Shown here in pieces: positions 38,301-51,100 of a stretch of DNA of 64,000 bases. Numbering within the stretch: position 1 is the stretch's first letter; every line of letters starts with the position of its first letter. The DNA lies in NCBI GenBank assembly GCA_947172415.1, contig OX359197.1, forward strand, positions 6,945,673-7,009,672, given 5' to 3'. The stretch comes from Chondrosia reniformis (lineage: Eukaryota; Porifera; Demospongiae; Chondrillida; Chondrillidae). A program made the position numbers and the translations under genes. The notes below the pieces were generated by a model. The model was not told the DNA's origin. It saw nothing but the letters and a program-made list of their open reading frames with translations, and made no database searches.

Positions 38301-41300
38301 AAATACATATCACCAAATGGTACCGTACAAAGAAAAAAATATGCAGACAGGAACCAAATTGTCTTTCATATAGATGATCTGCTGCCTTACACAACTTATA
38401 ATGTTAGCATAGCATTTCAGAATGTCAGAGGAACCGGACCATTCAGTAATATATCCACTATTACTACACAGGAAGACAGTGAGTTATTATATAGATACAC
38501 TTACATAGACAAATGATAAGGGTTTAAATTCTTCTAACTGCGCCAAACTTATCGTTGAAGTGGTTCATCTTGAGTGTCTAGAAAAGTGAAGAAAAGGAAG
38601 AAGATAAAAACCAACTGTGTCACTAGACGCTCAAAAACTCAAGATGAACCGCTTACATAGACAGTTTGTAAACCTATGTATACGTATATATCGCAGTCAC
38701 CATGTCAACACTTTCTAAATTGATACTAAATGGTTTCTGTGTTGTTATCTTGTTAATGTTGGCAAATATTCAGAATAGCTAATGAAATCTGACCAATTGC
38801 TTTTAACAAGGAGGGTATTTGAGAATGTGTTGCTGTATGTTGTATGGTAATGCCACTCTGTGAGAAATGTAGTCCTAAGGCTTATACGTACGTACATCAA
38901 AGAAATTATTGAGCTTGGCCGAGGATCCGGTAAATCCCATGCCTTACAGTATATAGTAAACCTTTACATATACGTACACCTTATGTGGACTTGTAATGTA
39001 AACATTGTTTGTCTTGCATTGCCCAGGCCCTTCTGAAGTGAGGGATTTCAGTGTACATTCCCCCTCTGCTACCTCACTTCTTCTCCGATGGAACCCCCCA
39101 CTCCACCCCAATGGCATTATTACACAATATGACATTCAGTACCGATCTGTACTACAAGATGACATAGTAAACTCAACCACGGCCGCTAGCACTGACAGAA
39201 GCTACACACTGTCTGGTTTAGAAGAAGGAACTCGCTGCATTATTGAAATAAGAGCTGTGACTAAAGGTGGAGAAGGACAATATGTAACACAAGAAGTGTC
39301 TACACTCTTTGCAGGTGAGTAGTCTTATCACAGTTGCTTGTCGATCATGTCTTTTGTTATGTGAGACCTGTGTGTTTGGATATGTAGCATCATCATTTGA
39401 CATTGGATTTACCCGACCTGTCCACTCATGATACCTTTAGAGTGCAATGAGTACGTATGTAGTGCTGATTATTAATAACGTTATACTGTCGGGTGGATAT
39501 CTTTCAAACTTTCACCAATTGGTGAAAAACAAGAATTTACAGTAAAACCTTTCATTGTTGGACATGTGCTTTACACCATATCCCCAGTGTGCTACTTGTG
39601 CTGCATACCATATGGTTCACAGGGAAAACGTTTGCTGATAACCACAATACCATGAAATTTATGAAGCCTTCTCCCTCCCACCATTTAGTACGTATATCTC
39701 AAAATGGTCTCGGAATAGGATTATTCTGTGGGACATATTCACTGTATGTATCTCCCTGATAGTGTCCTTACATACAGTTTCAACTCAGTTGTAGTTTTGT
39801 TAGATTCTTTGGCAGCCATATATATCAACTCTAATTGATTCTTTAACTTTCTCATGGTCTATAGGTCAACTTCAAAGGGTTAGGGTTTCCAATTATGTGT
39901 GATAGAATTCAGTGAGATATTCCTGGTTAAGCTGTCAATATCCACAACACCTTTTTATTCTGCTAGTAGATTTGTATGTAGAACAAGTTTATCCAAACTG
40001 TTATGATAACGTATGTATTAGAATGGACTGATATATGCCTCTTCTCTATACTTCTGTAGCACCTTCAGGACCACCTGCAGATATTAGAGTAACACATAGC
40101 AGTCCTACCTCCTTTTCATTGAATTGGACACTTCCCCTTTCAAGGGATAGGAATGGCCCCATTTCAGGATACCTAATCCAGTACTGGAATTTAGACCATC
40201 CTGAAAACATCTCCAATATCAGCACCACAAACACAAGTGTTTCCTTTGAGGGACTGGTTTCCTACCTTCCGTACCGTTATAGAATAGCTGCATTGAGTAG
40301 GTTCAATGGGAGTGGACCTTTCTCTGACAACACCACAGACCCAAGACCCAAGTGTAAGCAGTATACCTATACACGTACAATTAATCATTAAGATGTGCTT
40401 AGATTGTTATTTTTTCTAAGAAAATCATCAGTTTTCAATCATGAGTTGAGATTAGCAGTGCTAGTTTAAGTGTTATTTTTATTCTCATTTTCTATTATTT
40501 CCAGATCCCAGTCATGTGACTAACCTAACTGAGGTAAATAGCAACCTAAAGTGGACTCCTCCCATCTGGAAGAATGGTGACATTCACAATTACATTGTTG
40601 AGTATGTCTCCTTCAAACCGACACAACTGGAGCAGAATGGAACCAAAAATGTAACAGTTTCTAGCAAGGAGTCACTTCCGAACATAACATTTGAAACGCT
40701 TGGTTTGGTAGGAGGAGCTGAGTACAATATTTCAGTACAGGCAGAGAACAACAATGGTGCTGGACCTCATACCAATATACTCATCAAAACACCAATAAAA
40801 GGTACACTGTTTGGTACTGCATATTATATATTGAACGGTGTTATGTGGGCCTCTATCCCTTGCCTGATCCACCCTGTCATAATAGTATACTTACAAGTGT
40901 ACTTCTGAAGTTCTACATGTGTATATTGTGACTGTTCTTCATCTGCCGTAGCCTATTTCTCAGGGATTCATACCTTCTCTTTGCTTCCTCAGTTCTTGAC
41001 TGTAACATTTCCCCAAAAGCCTTCCGTTTCTGCTCTAGTAGATTTTCAATTTCTTTGTCATTCTCATCAAACCAGTCTCTCTTTCTCTTAACCTTCTTAG
41101 TCCCTCAGTGCAGATGTTAACAGGGTTGACTTAAAGTGGAGCCATTCTTCGTTTAGTCAGTTTAGCAGATAGTCAGTCAGCTGTGTACTGTTTATAATAT
41201 TTTTATGTATCCCCCTTTTCCCCGTAGTTCCCAGAGATCCACCATTGAATGTTAACGTAACTTCACCTGAATATGATACAATATTGGTTACTTGGCAACC

Positions 41301-43302
41301 TCCTGCAATTAGCGGCCAAAATGGACCAATTGGCACTTACGAAATTTGCTATGGAATTGTTAACTGCTCAAAGGAAATAGCTCATAAAGTAGACAGGTCA
41401 CACGAAGAGTCATTAAATAGGAATAAAACTTTTAATTGCAGTATATCAGGGCTTACAGCTGGGAATTACTCTGTGAAGGTAGCCGCTTCAACTACAGCTG
41501 GAATAGGACCTTACAGTGCTCCCGTGTTCATATCTCTAGAAGGTACATAACAAGCTGTAGATACTATATACTGCCTTCAGTACATTATTAAAATTAGCTG
41601 GTGATACCATCTTGTCATGTAAATAGAAGTTTACCACATACAGTAAGTAACTTAATGATTGCACACCTTCTATCACTAAGATTTTATCAATGTTCCCTCT
41701 GCAGGTGCATTATCTAAACCCCCACCTTCTGAAGAACCCCTATCAGGGTCATTGATTGCTGGAGTGACAGTAGTTGTACTCATTATAGTCATTGCAGGCA
41801 GTGTCATCATATCCATCTATATATACTTCAAATGGAGGAAAATCCATAAACTTGTGAGGAAAGCAATTTCTAAACCTGAGAAAGGGGATCACATCTATGA
41901 AGACCCTAAATGTGCATCCAGGCAGTCTGGTAGCAAGTACAACTCAGTAGAAAACATTTATGATACATGTGGGACCCCAGGGAGACACTCTGCTGATGAC
42001 TGTGATGATGCTATCAATGAGGCTACATTGAAGTCTGTTAGTGAAGTAGTTCTGCAATCTACACAAACACCAAATTTCATTGATAACCCACAGTATGACA
42101 GCTATCCAAAGAGCACAATCAGTGTCGACAGCCTTGATAATCCTCACTTTAATAGTCTTCAGAGGAGAGCAGTTGATGTTAGCAATCCTTACCATGGAAA
42201 CACACTGAGCGAAGCTGCAGATAACACACCTAATGACCCAACTGCAATTGCCTCTTCTTTAGACTCTTCTGCTCATTTCTCTCTGGGTTCAGATCAAATT
42301 GTCATGCCAGCGAAGGACCGTAGCAAACCTCATCCTAGGCCTCTTCAAGTGCACATGCACTCAAGTTCAGCTCCCACTCCCTCGGATGAAGATCATTCAC
42401 GGCATCTTCAGCTCCACCCCTCTGGCTACTCCTATTCCAGTGAACCAGTTCCAACAGGAGATGTGTACTTCCTTGAAGACCTATCCTTGGAAATACCAGA
42501 ATTTATAGACAACCCTGAATATTGCAGCTTCCCAATGAAAAAGATCAGTGTCGACAGCCTTGATAATCCTCACTCTAACAGTCTTCAGAGGAAAGCAGTT
42601 GATGTTAGCAAACATTATCATGGAAAAACATCAAATGATGCTGAAGGTAGCATAGTAATTGATCCCAATACATTAACCTCTTCCGCTCATTTCTCTCTGG
42701 GTTCAGATCAAATTGTCATGCCAGCAAAAGACCCTAGCAAAGCTCATCCTAGGCCTCTTCAAGTGCACATGCACTCAAGCTCAGCTCCCACTCCCTCGGA
42801 TGAAGATCATTCACGACACCCTCAGCTCCACCCCTCTGACTACTCCTGGTCCAGTGAACCATCTCCAGTAAAAGAAGCAGAATTGTCTCATAAACACATG
42901 CTTCAACAGCATAATCCTGGGGACTTGCCTGATTCTCATCCCCAGGAAGCTGACTACAGTTATGTTCACGTAGATCGTCACACATATCAAAACACCATCA
43001 GTGTTCACAAGGATATCTACTTGTCAGGTAGCAGTTCGGAGGAGAGTGATGTTGAAGATGACTACACAAATATTTATGATGTCCCCCCAAATAGGGACAA
43101 TCCCTATGCGGTACTAATCAGAGATGGAAATGGTACATACATTCAACCCGATGAGGATGATAATCAATCTGCTGCAATGGATTCAGCTCAGCCAGACAGT
43201 GATGCTGAACCAATTGCAAGGATCCGGAGTTTGCCTGTGTCTTTGAATGTTGACACTGAATTTGCAGATTCACACAAAGCTGGTTCTGAATCAAAATGTT
43301 AA
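32321..43302 (+). CDS. SRCR-FN3 transmembrane receptor with tyrosine-motif tail
   Basis: Eleven exons, all in phase 1, give about 1470 aa: 32321-32384, 35038-35370, 36033-36329, 36724-37068, 37587-37868, 38179-38478, 39027-39314, 40060-40353, 40505-40801, 41228-41542 and 41705-43302 (stop TAA). Exon 1 is a signal peptide (MQVLLILGVLSLMQ). Exon 2 is a typical SRCR domain (WGRIC, VACRQLGYPGA, DDVDCQGNE). Exon 3 is a degenerate SRCR lacking some Cys, and exon 4 an SRCR (VACRQLGFSG, LNCLGNETGLEEC). Exons 5-10 each encode one FN3-like domain (W in strand B, Y-x-V/I near the end). The last exon has a TM helix (VTVVVLIIVIAGSVIISIYI) and a long tail with NPQY, NPEY, NPYHG, NPYAVL, HIYEDP and YTNIYDVP motifs. 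One domain per symmetric exon is classic shuffling. Related SRCR-FN3 proteins are known in sponges as candidate recognition or aggregation receptors; I assign no ligand. Confidence 0.85.
34294..34556. repeat. 74-bp tandem repeat
   Basis: Three and a half copies of a unit starting gcagttaagtgcacacaccc, in the first intron of the SRCR-FN3 receptor. Confidence 0.95.
38527..38655. mobile_element. Small inverted-repeat element
   Basis: The arms ggttcatcttgag and ctcaagatgaacc lie about 70 bp apart in an FN3-region intron. The inner text (ttcttctaactgc, actgtgtcactagacgctca) resembles 4475-4565, suggesting a small dispersed family. Confidence 0.5.
42061..42870 (+). repeat. Internal duplication in the receptor tail
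   Basis: Two copies of about 140 aa (start 42067 and 42490) share FIDNP[QE]Y, ISVDSLDNPH, SAHFSLGSDQIVMPAKD and HMHSSSAPTPSDEDHSRH. Each brings one NPxY, one NP-Tyr/Asp-type acidic Ser cluster and a Pro/His-rich stretch. Confidence 0.9.
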
Positions 43303-43826
43303 CTCTCAGCTATATTGCATATTTGTTGGTCCTTCATGATATTGTTTACAATGTAATATTATAATCCAATATTAACTTGTTGACAATGACTTTTTGCTTA
43401 CCCCATTGCCAATTTGTGCTCAAACCATTTTACTTTAATATATTTATGTAACACTTAATATGGCATTTGAATTTTAACCAGAATTATTAATCATTCAATT
43501 AAGTTGTCTAAGTCCTATAAAACTGATTGGATCTACAGTATAATCTCCATAGAAACATAGTGCAGAGTGAAGCTATAATAAACTACGTAGATCCACATTT
43601 AACATGTATGAAGCTACATATACATAGCCTGCCTGACGTATGTTAAGAAATTGTGATGTATGTATTATTATCATTACTTTTAGCCAAAATTGCAAGGTTT
43701 TCTATATCATTACTTAAGGTATAGTTACCATGACTACATCATTACATACGTATACAGAAACATTATGTAATTAAAAAGTGAATGTACGTAATATATAATA
43801 GTCCATTGTATTTGCATGTAAATGTA
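43303..43826. other. Convergent intergenic region
   Basis: AT-rich sequence between the receptor stop and the - strand acidic frame. I see no gene in it. Confidence 0.4.
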
Positions 43827-44102
43827 TTACAGAAGCAACACGGGGTCCTCTTCATCGTCATCAATATCAACATCATCATTAAAGTCATCTTCATCCGTAT
43901 CTGGTAACAACCGATCTTCTTCGTGATCACTTTGGAAACCTTTCACTTCATGTGATCTCTGTACATCTTCAGATATGTCTTTTACAATCACAGGTCGATG
44001 CATTGCAGGTTGGTCAGAAGGGAAATTCCCAATGTTCTTTTCTTTATAATCTTCATTTGCCAAAGAGTCTGCTCCATTATTTTCTGTTACTTCTGCATCC
44101 AT
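43827..44102 (-). CDS. Acidic 91-codon frame, unknown; possible terminal exon
   Basis: Reads from ATG at 44102 to TAA at 43827. The protein is hydrophilic and strongly acidic at its C terminus (RLLPDTDEDDFNDDVDIDDD, ending PVLLL), which is unlikely to be random. In the same frame just upstream, 44118-44195 reads a coiled-coil-like stretch (KEKENSLKQEIHTRLTLLES) that ends in an in-frame TAA at about 44113. That TAA sits inside a plausible donor (ct|gtaagg), but I found no acceptor that restores the frame. Options are a small intact gene starting at 44102, the 3' exon of a larger gene whose 5' part lies across the satellite, or a decayed gene cut by satellite expansion. I do not recognise the family. 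Confidence 0.4.
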   Translation of the reverse strand: MDAEVTENNGADSLANEDYKEKNIGNFPSDQPAMHRPVIVKDISEDVQRSHEVKGFQSDHEEDRLLPDTDEDDFNDDVDIDDDEEDPVLLL

Positions 44103-45609
44103 TTTGCCTTACAGGTCATCAATCACATTTTTAGATTCTAATAGTGTTAATCTCGTGTGGATCTCTTGTTTTAGGCTGTTCTCCTTTTCTTTTGAAGTCT
44201 CTTCACATAGGTTTAGCTTCATATATCTCTCCATTTGATAGAGTTACAGCCCTCAATGTACATTAAATTCAGGTTTACAAAGTTAATGTATTGTGGGAGA
44301 TAGGGCAAATTTTATGTTTCATCAAAATTTAAAAAACCCATTGGGCATGTTGTATAGATGTCTGTGAATGCTGACACAAATGTTTAGCTTCATATCTCTC
44401 CATTTGATAGAGTTACAGCCCTCAATGTACATTTACTTCTGGTGTAGAAAGTTAATGTATGGTGAGAGATAGGGCAAATTTTATGTTTCATCAAAATTTC
44501 AAAAACCCATTGGACATGTTGTATAGATGTCTGTGAATGCTGACACAAATGTTTAGCTTCATATCTCTCCATTTGATAGAGTTAGAGCCCTCAATGTACA
44601 TTAAATTCAGGTTTACAAAGTTAATATATGGTGAGATACGTATAAGGCAAATTTAATGTTTCATCAAAATTTCAAAAACCCATTGGACATGTTGTATAGA
44701 TGTTTGTGAATGCTGACACAAAGGTTTAGCTTCATATCTCTCCATTTGATAGAGTTACAGCCCTCAATGTACATTTACTTCTGTATAGAAAGTTAATGTA
44801 TTGTGAGAGATATATAGGGCAAATTTTATGTTTCATCAAAATTTCAAAAACCCATTGGACATGTTGTATAGATGTCTGTGAATGCTGACACAAAAGTTTA
44901 GCTTCATATCTCTCCATTTGATAGAGTTACAGCCCTCAATGTACATTAAATTCAGGTTTACAAAGTTAATGTATAGTGAGATATAAGGCAAATTTTAAGT
45001 TTCATTGAAATTTCAAAAACCCATTGGGCATGTTGTATAGATGTCTGTGAATGCTGACACAAATGTTTAGCTGCATATCTCTCCATTTGATAGAGTTAAA
45101 GCCCTCAATGTACATTAAATTCAGGTTTACAAAGTTAATGTATGGTGAGAGATAGGGCAAATTTTATGTTTCATCAAAATTTCAAAAAACCATTGGCCAT
45201 GTTGTATAGATGTCTGTGAATGCTGACACAAATGTTTAGCTTCATATCTCTCCATTTGATAGAGTTACAGCCCTCAATGTACATTAAATTCAGGTTTACA
45301 AAGTTAATGTATGGTGAGAGATAGGGCAAATTTTAAGTTTCATCAAAATTTCAAAAACCCATTGGACATGCTCTATAGGATGTCTATGAATGCTGACAAA
45401 AAGATTTAGCTTCATATCTCTCCATTTGATAGAGTTACAGCCCTCAATGTACATTTACTTCTGTATAGAAAGTTAATGTATTGTGAGAGATAGGGCAAAT
45501 TTTAAGTTTCATCTAAATTTCAAAAACCCATTGGACATGCTCTATAGGATGTCTGTGAATGCTGACAAAAAGATTTAGCTTCATATCTCTCCATTTGATA
45601 GAGTTACAG

Positions 45610-46665
45610 AACTACAGTTAATGTACTGTTTTTTGTTAGAGAAAATTGCGTAATACTATAATATATGGCCGACCGTTAGAAGGTATAATATAATAAAGAC
45701 AAAATTCCAAACTATATCTGAAAATCTAGAATACTTTCCAATTTTTTAAACATAGGGATATGCACTGTGTAGTACTTGATTGTTATTGAAGTACTATCTA
45801 TCCATATATTTTGATATGGATCTAGTGAAAGTGAAATTTCGTCAATCGATAGCCAACGAAACTCCAAAGAAAAAAAGTTGGACCATACCGAACGCTACCA
45901 TCCACGACGCTCATAGGCCGGGATCGGTGGTAACGCTCTGCCGAGTTGAGCTTTGGGTGTCACTTGCGTGAGAAGAACCAGTTCTTCTCGATATGGCCGA
46001 CTCATATGAATCCTAAGATATCAGATGCCAATCCCACATTACGTGGAACCCCCCCGAAATCCGGATTATTGGTGAGCACGTCTCTATGGCACCAACCGAT
46101 TAGGAGACAGCTTCAGAGTCTAAGCGCTACCAACCTCTATGGGAACCGCAACCACCATAGAGATGTGTCCAGGTAGGCCTACTATATAAGGTTTTTCGCT
46201 TTTATTTATATGATGTTTTGTCCAAAGGAAACGGTTGTGGTTGGGACCTTTTTTAATACATTTCTCGTTATTTCCAGATCAGTGAATTGTTTCAAGCACA
46301 TTTAAAGACATAGGCAGTATTAGTGGTTCACCTGAAAACTGGGAAAAGCGAAAAAAATCCTGTAAGTGTCTTGATGGGCCGAGGAGAACGACTTTTCTGA
46401 TCCCAATTATTTTCGAGAAATCGTCAATTTATTCCACTTTAATTCCAGACCAGTGAATCGTTCTAAGCAATTTTACACACATACGCAGTATTTCCAATAC
46501 ATCTCAAAACTGTGGCAAATGGATATAAGCCTGTATGTGTCTTGGTGGAGGGAGAAGAGCGACTTTTCGTGATACAGAAAACTAGATATAGTGAGAGGTC
46601 CGATATTTATCGCCTGCACGATATTTATGTCTATGATCAATATTTCAACTAGGCCGGTTTTATTA
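45610..46665. repeat. 1.05-kb satellite-embedded segment, copy A
   Basis: Replaces the part of a monomer between gagttacag and gatgtctgtgaatgctga. It is more GC-rich than the satellite, especially at about 45880-46180. It contains a perfect hairpin (gagaagaac/gttcttctc, loop ca) near 45970 and another (ctctatgg/ccatagag) near 46136-46163. Two short frames (63 and 76 codons) start at 45780 and 45946. A donor-like ccag|gtaggc at about 46174 and an acceptor-like tttccag at about 46277 suggest a captured exon-intron piece or a non-coding RNA unit. Confidence 0.85.
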
Positions 46666-47066
46666 GATGTCTGTGAATGCTGAAACAAAGATGTAGCCTC
46701 ATATCTCTCCATTTGATAGAGTTACAGCCCTCAATGTACATTAAATTCAGGTTTACAAAGTTAATGTATGGTGAGAGATAGGGCAAATTTTAAGTTTCAT
46801 CAAAATTTCAAAAACCCATTGGACACGCTCTATAGGATGTCTGTGAATGCTGACAAAAAGATTTAGCTTCATATCTCTCCATTTGATAGAGTTACAGCCC
46901 TCAATGTACATTTACTTCTGTATAGAAAGTTAATGTATTGTGAGAGATAGGGCAAATTTTAAGTTTCATCTAAATTTCAAAAACCCATTGGACATGCTCT
47001 ATAGGATGTCTGTGAATGCTGACAAAAAGATTTAGCTTCATATCTCTCCATTTGATAGAGTTACAG

Positions 47067-48122
47067 AACTACAGTTAATGTACTGTTTTTTGTTAGAGAA
47101 AATTGCGTAATACTATAATATATGGCCGACCGTTAGAAGGTATAATATAATAAAGACAAAATTCCAAACTATATCTGAAAATCTAGAATACTTTCCAATT
47201 TTTTAAACATAGGGATATGCACTGTGTAGTACTTGATTGTTATTGAAGTACTATCTATCCATATATTTTGATATGGATCTAGTGAAAGTGAAATTTCGTC
47301 AATCGATAGCCAACGAAACTCCAAAGAAAAAAAGTTGGACCATACCGAACGCTACCATCCACGACGCTCATAGGCCGGGATCGGTGGTAACGCTCTGCCG
47401 AGTTGAGCTTTGGGTGTCACTTGCGTGAGAAGAACCAGTTCTTCTCGATATGGCCGACTCATATGAATCCTAAGACATCAGATGCCAATCCCACATTACG
47501 TGGAACCCCCCCGAAATCCGGATTATTGGTGAGCACGTCTCTATGGCACCAACCGATTAGGAGACAGCTTCAGAGTCTAAGCGCTACCAACCTCTATGGG
47601 AACCGCAACCACCATAGAGATGTGTCCAGGTAGGCCTACTATATAAGGTTTTTCGCTTCTATTTATATGATGTTTTGTCCAAAGGAAACGGTTGTGGTTG
47701 GGACCTTTTTTAATACATTTCTCGTTATTTCCAGATCAGTGAATTGTTTCAAGCACATTTAAAGACATAGGCAGTATTAGTGGTTCACCTGAAAACTGGG
47801 AAAAGCGAAAAAAATCCTGTAAGTGTCTTGATGGGCCGAGGAGAACGACTTTTCTGATCCCAATTATTTTCGAGAAATCGTCAATTTATTCCACTTTAAT
47901 TCCAGACCAGTGAATCGTTCTAAGCAATTTTACACACATACGCAGTATTTCCAATACATCTCAAAACTGTGGCAAATGGATATAAGCCTGTATGTGTCTT
48001 GGTGGAGGGAGAAGAGCGACTTTTCGTGATACAGAAAACTAGATATAGTGAGAGGTCCGATATTTATCGCCTGCACGATATTTATGTCTATGATCAATAT
48101 TTCAACTAGGCCGGTTTTATTA
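47067..48122. repeat. 1.05-kb satellite-embedded segment, copy B
   Basis: Nearly identical to copy A, 1457 bp downstream, including the same satellite junctions. One substitution changes the 76-codon frame (PKISD to PKTSD). Confidence 0.9.
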
Positions 48123-51100
48123 GATGTCTGTGAATGCTGAAACAAAGATGTAGCCTCATATCTCTCCATTTGATAGAGTTACAGCCCTCAATGTACATTT
48201 ACTTCTGGTATAGAAAGTTAATGAATTGTGAGAGATAGGGCAAATTTTAAGTTTCATCAAAATTACAAAAACCCATTGGCCATGTTGTATAGATGTCTGT
48301 GAATGCTGACAAAAGGTTTAGCTTCATATCTCTCCATTTGATAGAGTTACAGCCCTCAATGTACATTTATTTCTGTATAGAAAGTTAATGTATTGTGAGA
48401 GATAGGGCAAATTTTAAGTTTCATAAAAATTTCAAAAACCCATTGAGCATGTTGTATAGATGTCTGTGAATGCTGACACAAATGTTTTAGCTTCATATCT
48501 CTCCATTTGATAGAGTTACAGCCCTCAATGTACATTTACTTCTGGTATAGAAAGTTAATGTATTGTGAGAGATAGGGCAAATTTAATTTTAAGTTTCATC
48601 AAAATTTCAAAAACCCATTGGCCATGTTGTATAGATGTCTGTGAATGCTGACACAAAGGTTTAGCTTCATATCTCTCCATTTGATAGAGTTAGAGCCCTC
48701 AATGTACATTAAATTCAGGTTTACAAAGTTAATGTATTGTGGGAGATAGGGCAAATTTTATGTTTCATCAAAATTTAAAAAACCCCTTGGCCATGTTGTA
48801 TAGATGTCTGTGAATGCTGACACAAATGTTTAGCTTCATATCTCTCCATTTGATAGAGTTACAGCCCTCAATGTACATTTACTTCTGGTATAGAAAGTTA
48901 ATGTATTGTGAGAGATAGGGCAAATTTTAAGTTTCATCAAAATTTCAAAAACCCATTGGACATGTTGTATAGATGTTTGTGAATGCTGACACAAAGGTTT
49001 AGCTTCATATCTCTCCATTTGATAGAGTTACAGCCCTCAATGTACATTAAATTCAAGTTTACAAAGTTAATGTATTGTGAGAGATAGGGCAAATTTTAAG
49101 TTTCATCAAAATTTCAAAAACCCATTGGGCATGTTGTATAGATGTCTGTGAATGCTGACACAAATGTTAAGCTTCATATCTCTCCATTTGATAGAGTTAC
49201 AGCCCTCAATGTACATTTACTTCTGTATAGAAAGTTAATGTATTGTGAGAGATAGGGCAAATTTAATTTTAAGTTTCATCAAAATTTCAAAAACCCATTG
49301 GCCATGTTGTATAGATGTCTGTGAATGCTGACACAAATGTTTAGCTTCATATCTCTCATTTGATAGAGTTACAGCCCTCAATGTACATTAAATTCAGGTT
49401 TACAAAGTTAATGTATTGTGAGAGATAGGGCAAATTTTATGTTTCATCAAAATTTCAAAAACCCATTGGACATGTTGTATAGATGTCTGTGAATGCTGAC
49501 ACAAATGTTTAGCTTCATATCTCTACATTTGATAGAGTTACAGCCCTCAATGTACATTAAATTCAGGTTTACAAAGTTAATGTATGGTGAGAGATAAGGC
49601 AAATTTTATGTTTCATCTAAATTTCAAAAACCCATTGGACATGTTGTATAGATTTCTGTGAATGCTGACACAAAGGTTTAGCTTCATATCTCTCCATTTG
49701 ATAGAGTTACAGCCCTCAATGTACATTTACTTCTGTATAGAAAGTTAATGTATTGTGAGAGATAGGGCAAATTTTAAGTTTCATCAAAATTTCAAAAACC
49801 CATTGGGCATGTTGTATAGATGTCTGTGAATGCTGACACAAAGGTTTAGCTTCATATCTCTCATTTGATAGAGTTACAGCCCTCAATGTACATTTACTTC
49901 TGGTATAGAAAGTTAATGAATTGTGAGAGATAGGGCAAATTTTAAGTTTCATCAAAATTACAAAAACCCATTGGACATGTTGTATGGATGTTTGTGAATG
50001 CTGACACAAAGGTTTAGCTTCATATCTCTCCATTTGATAGAGTTACAGCCCTCAATGTACATTTACTTCTGTATAGAAAGTTAATGTATTGTGAGAGATA
50101 TATAGGGCAAATTTTATGTTTCATCAAAATTTCAAAAACCCATTGGACATGTTGTATAGATGTCTGTGAATGCTGACACAAATGTTTAGCTTCATATCTC
50201 TCCATTTGATAGAGTTACAGCCCTCAATGTACATTAAATTCAGGTTTACAAAGTTAATGTATAGTGAGATATAAGGCAAATTTTATGTTTCATCAAATTT
50301 TCAAAAACCCATTGGCCATGTTGTATAGATGTCTGTGAATGCTGACACAAATGTTTAGCTTCATATCTCTCCATTTGATAGAGTTACAGCCCTCAATGTA
50401 CATTTACTTCTGGTGTAGAAAGTTAATGTATTGTGAGAGATAGGGCAAATTTTATTTTTCATCAAAATTTCAAAAACCCATTGGGCATGTTGTATAGATT
50501 TCTGTGAATGCTGACACAAAGGTTTAGCTTCATATCTCTCCATTTGATAGAGTTACAGCCCTCAATGTACATTTACTTCTGTATAGAAAGTTAATGTATT
50601 GTGAGAGATAGGGCAAATTTTAAGTTTCATCAAAATTTCAAAAACCCATTGGGCATGTTGTATAGATGTCTGTGAATGCTGACACAAAGGTTTAGCTTCA
50701 TATCTCTCATTTGATAGAGTTACAGCCCTCAATGTACATTAAATTCAGGTTTACAAAGTTAATGTATAGTGAGATATAAGGCAAATTTTATGTTTCATCA
50801 AATTTTCAAAAACCCATTGGCCATGTTGTATAGATGTCTGTGAATGCTGACACAAAGGTTTAGCTTCATATCTCTCCATTTGATAGAGTTACAGCCCTCA
50901 ATGTACATTAAATTCAGGTTTACAAAGTTAATGTATTGTGGGAGATAGGGCAAATTTTATGTTTCATCAAAATTTAAAAAACCCATTGGGCATGTTGTAT
51001 AGATGTCTGTGAATGCTGACACAAATGTTTAGCTTCATATCTCTCCATTTGATAGAGTTACAGCCCTCAATGTACATTTACTTCTGGTGTAGAAAGTTAA

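Noticed and set aside
45780..46176. 63- and 76-codon frames in the 1.05-kb segment as genes
   Set aside because: They overlap, and one copy is frame-broken. Conservation reflects recent amplification. Kept only as part of the segment.
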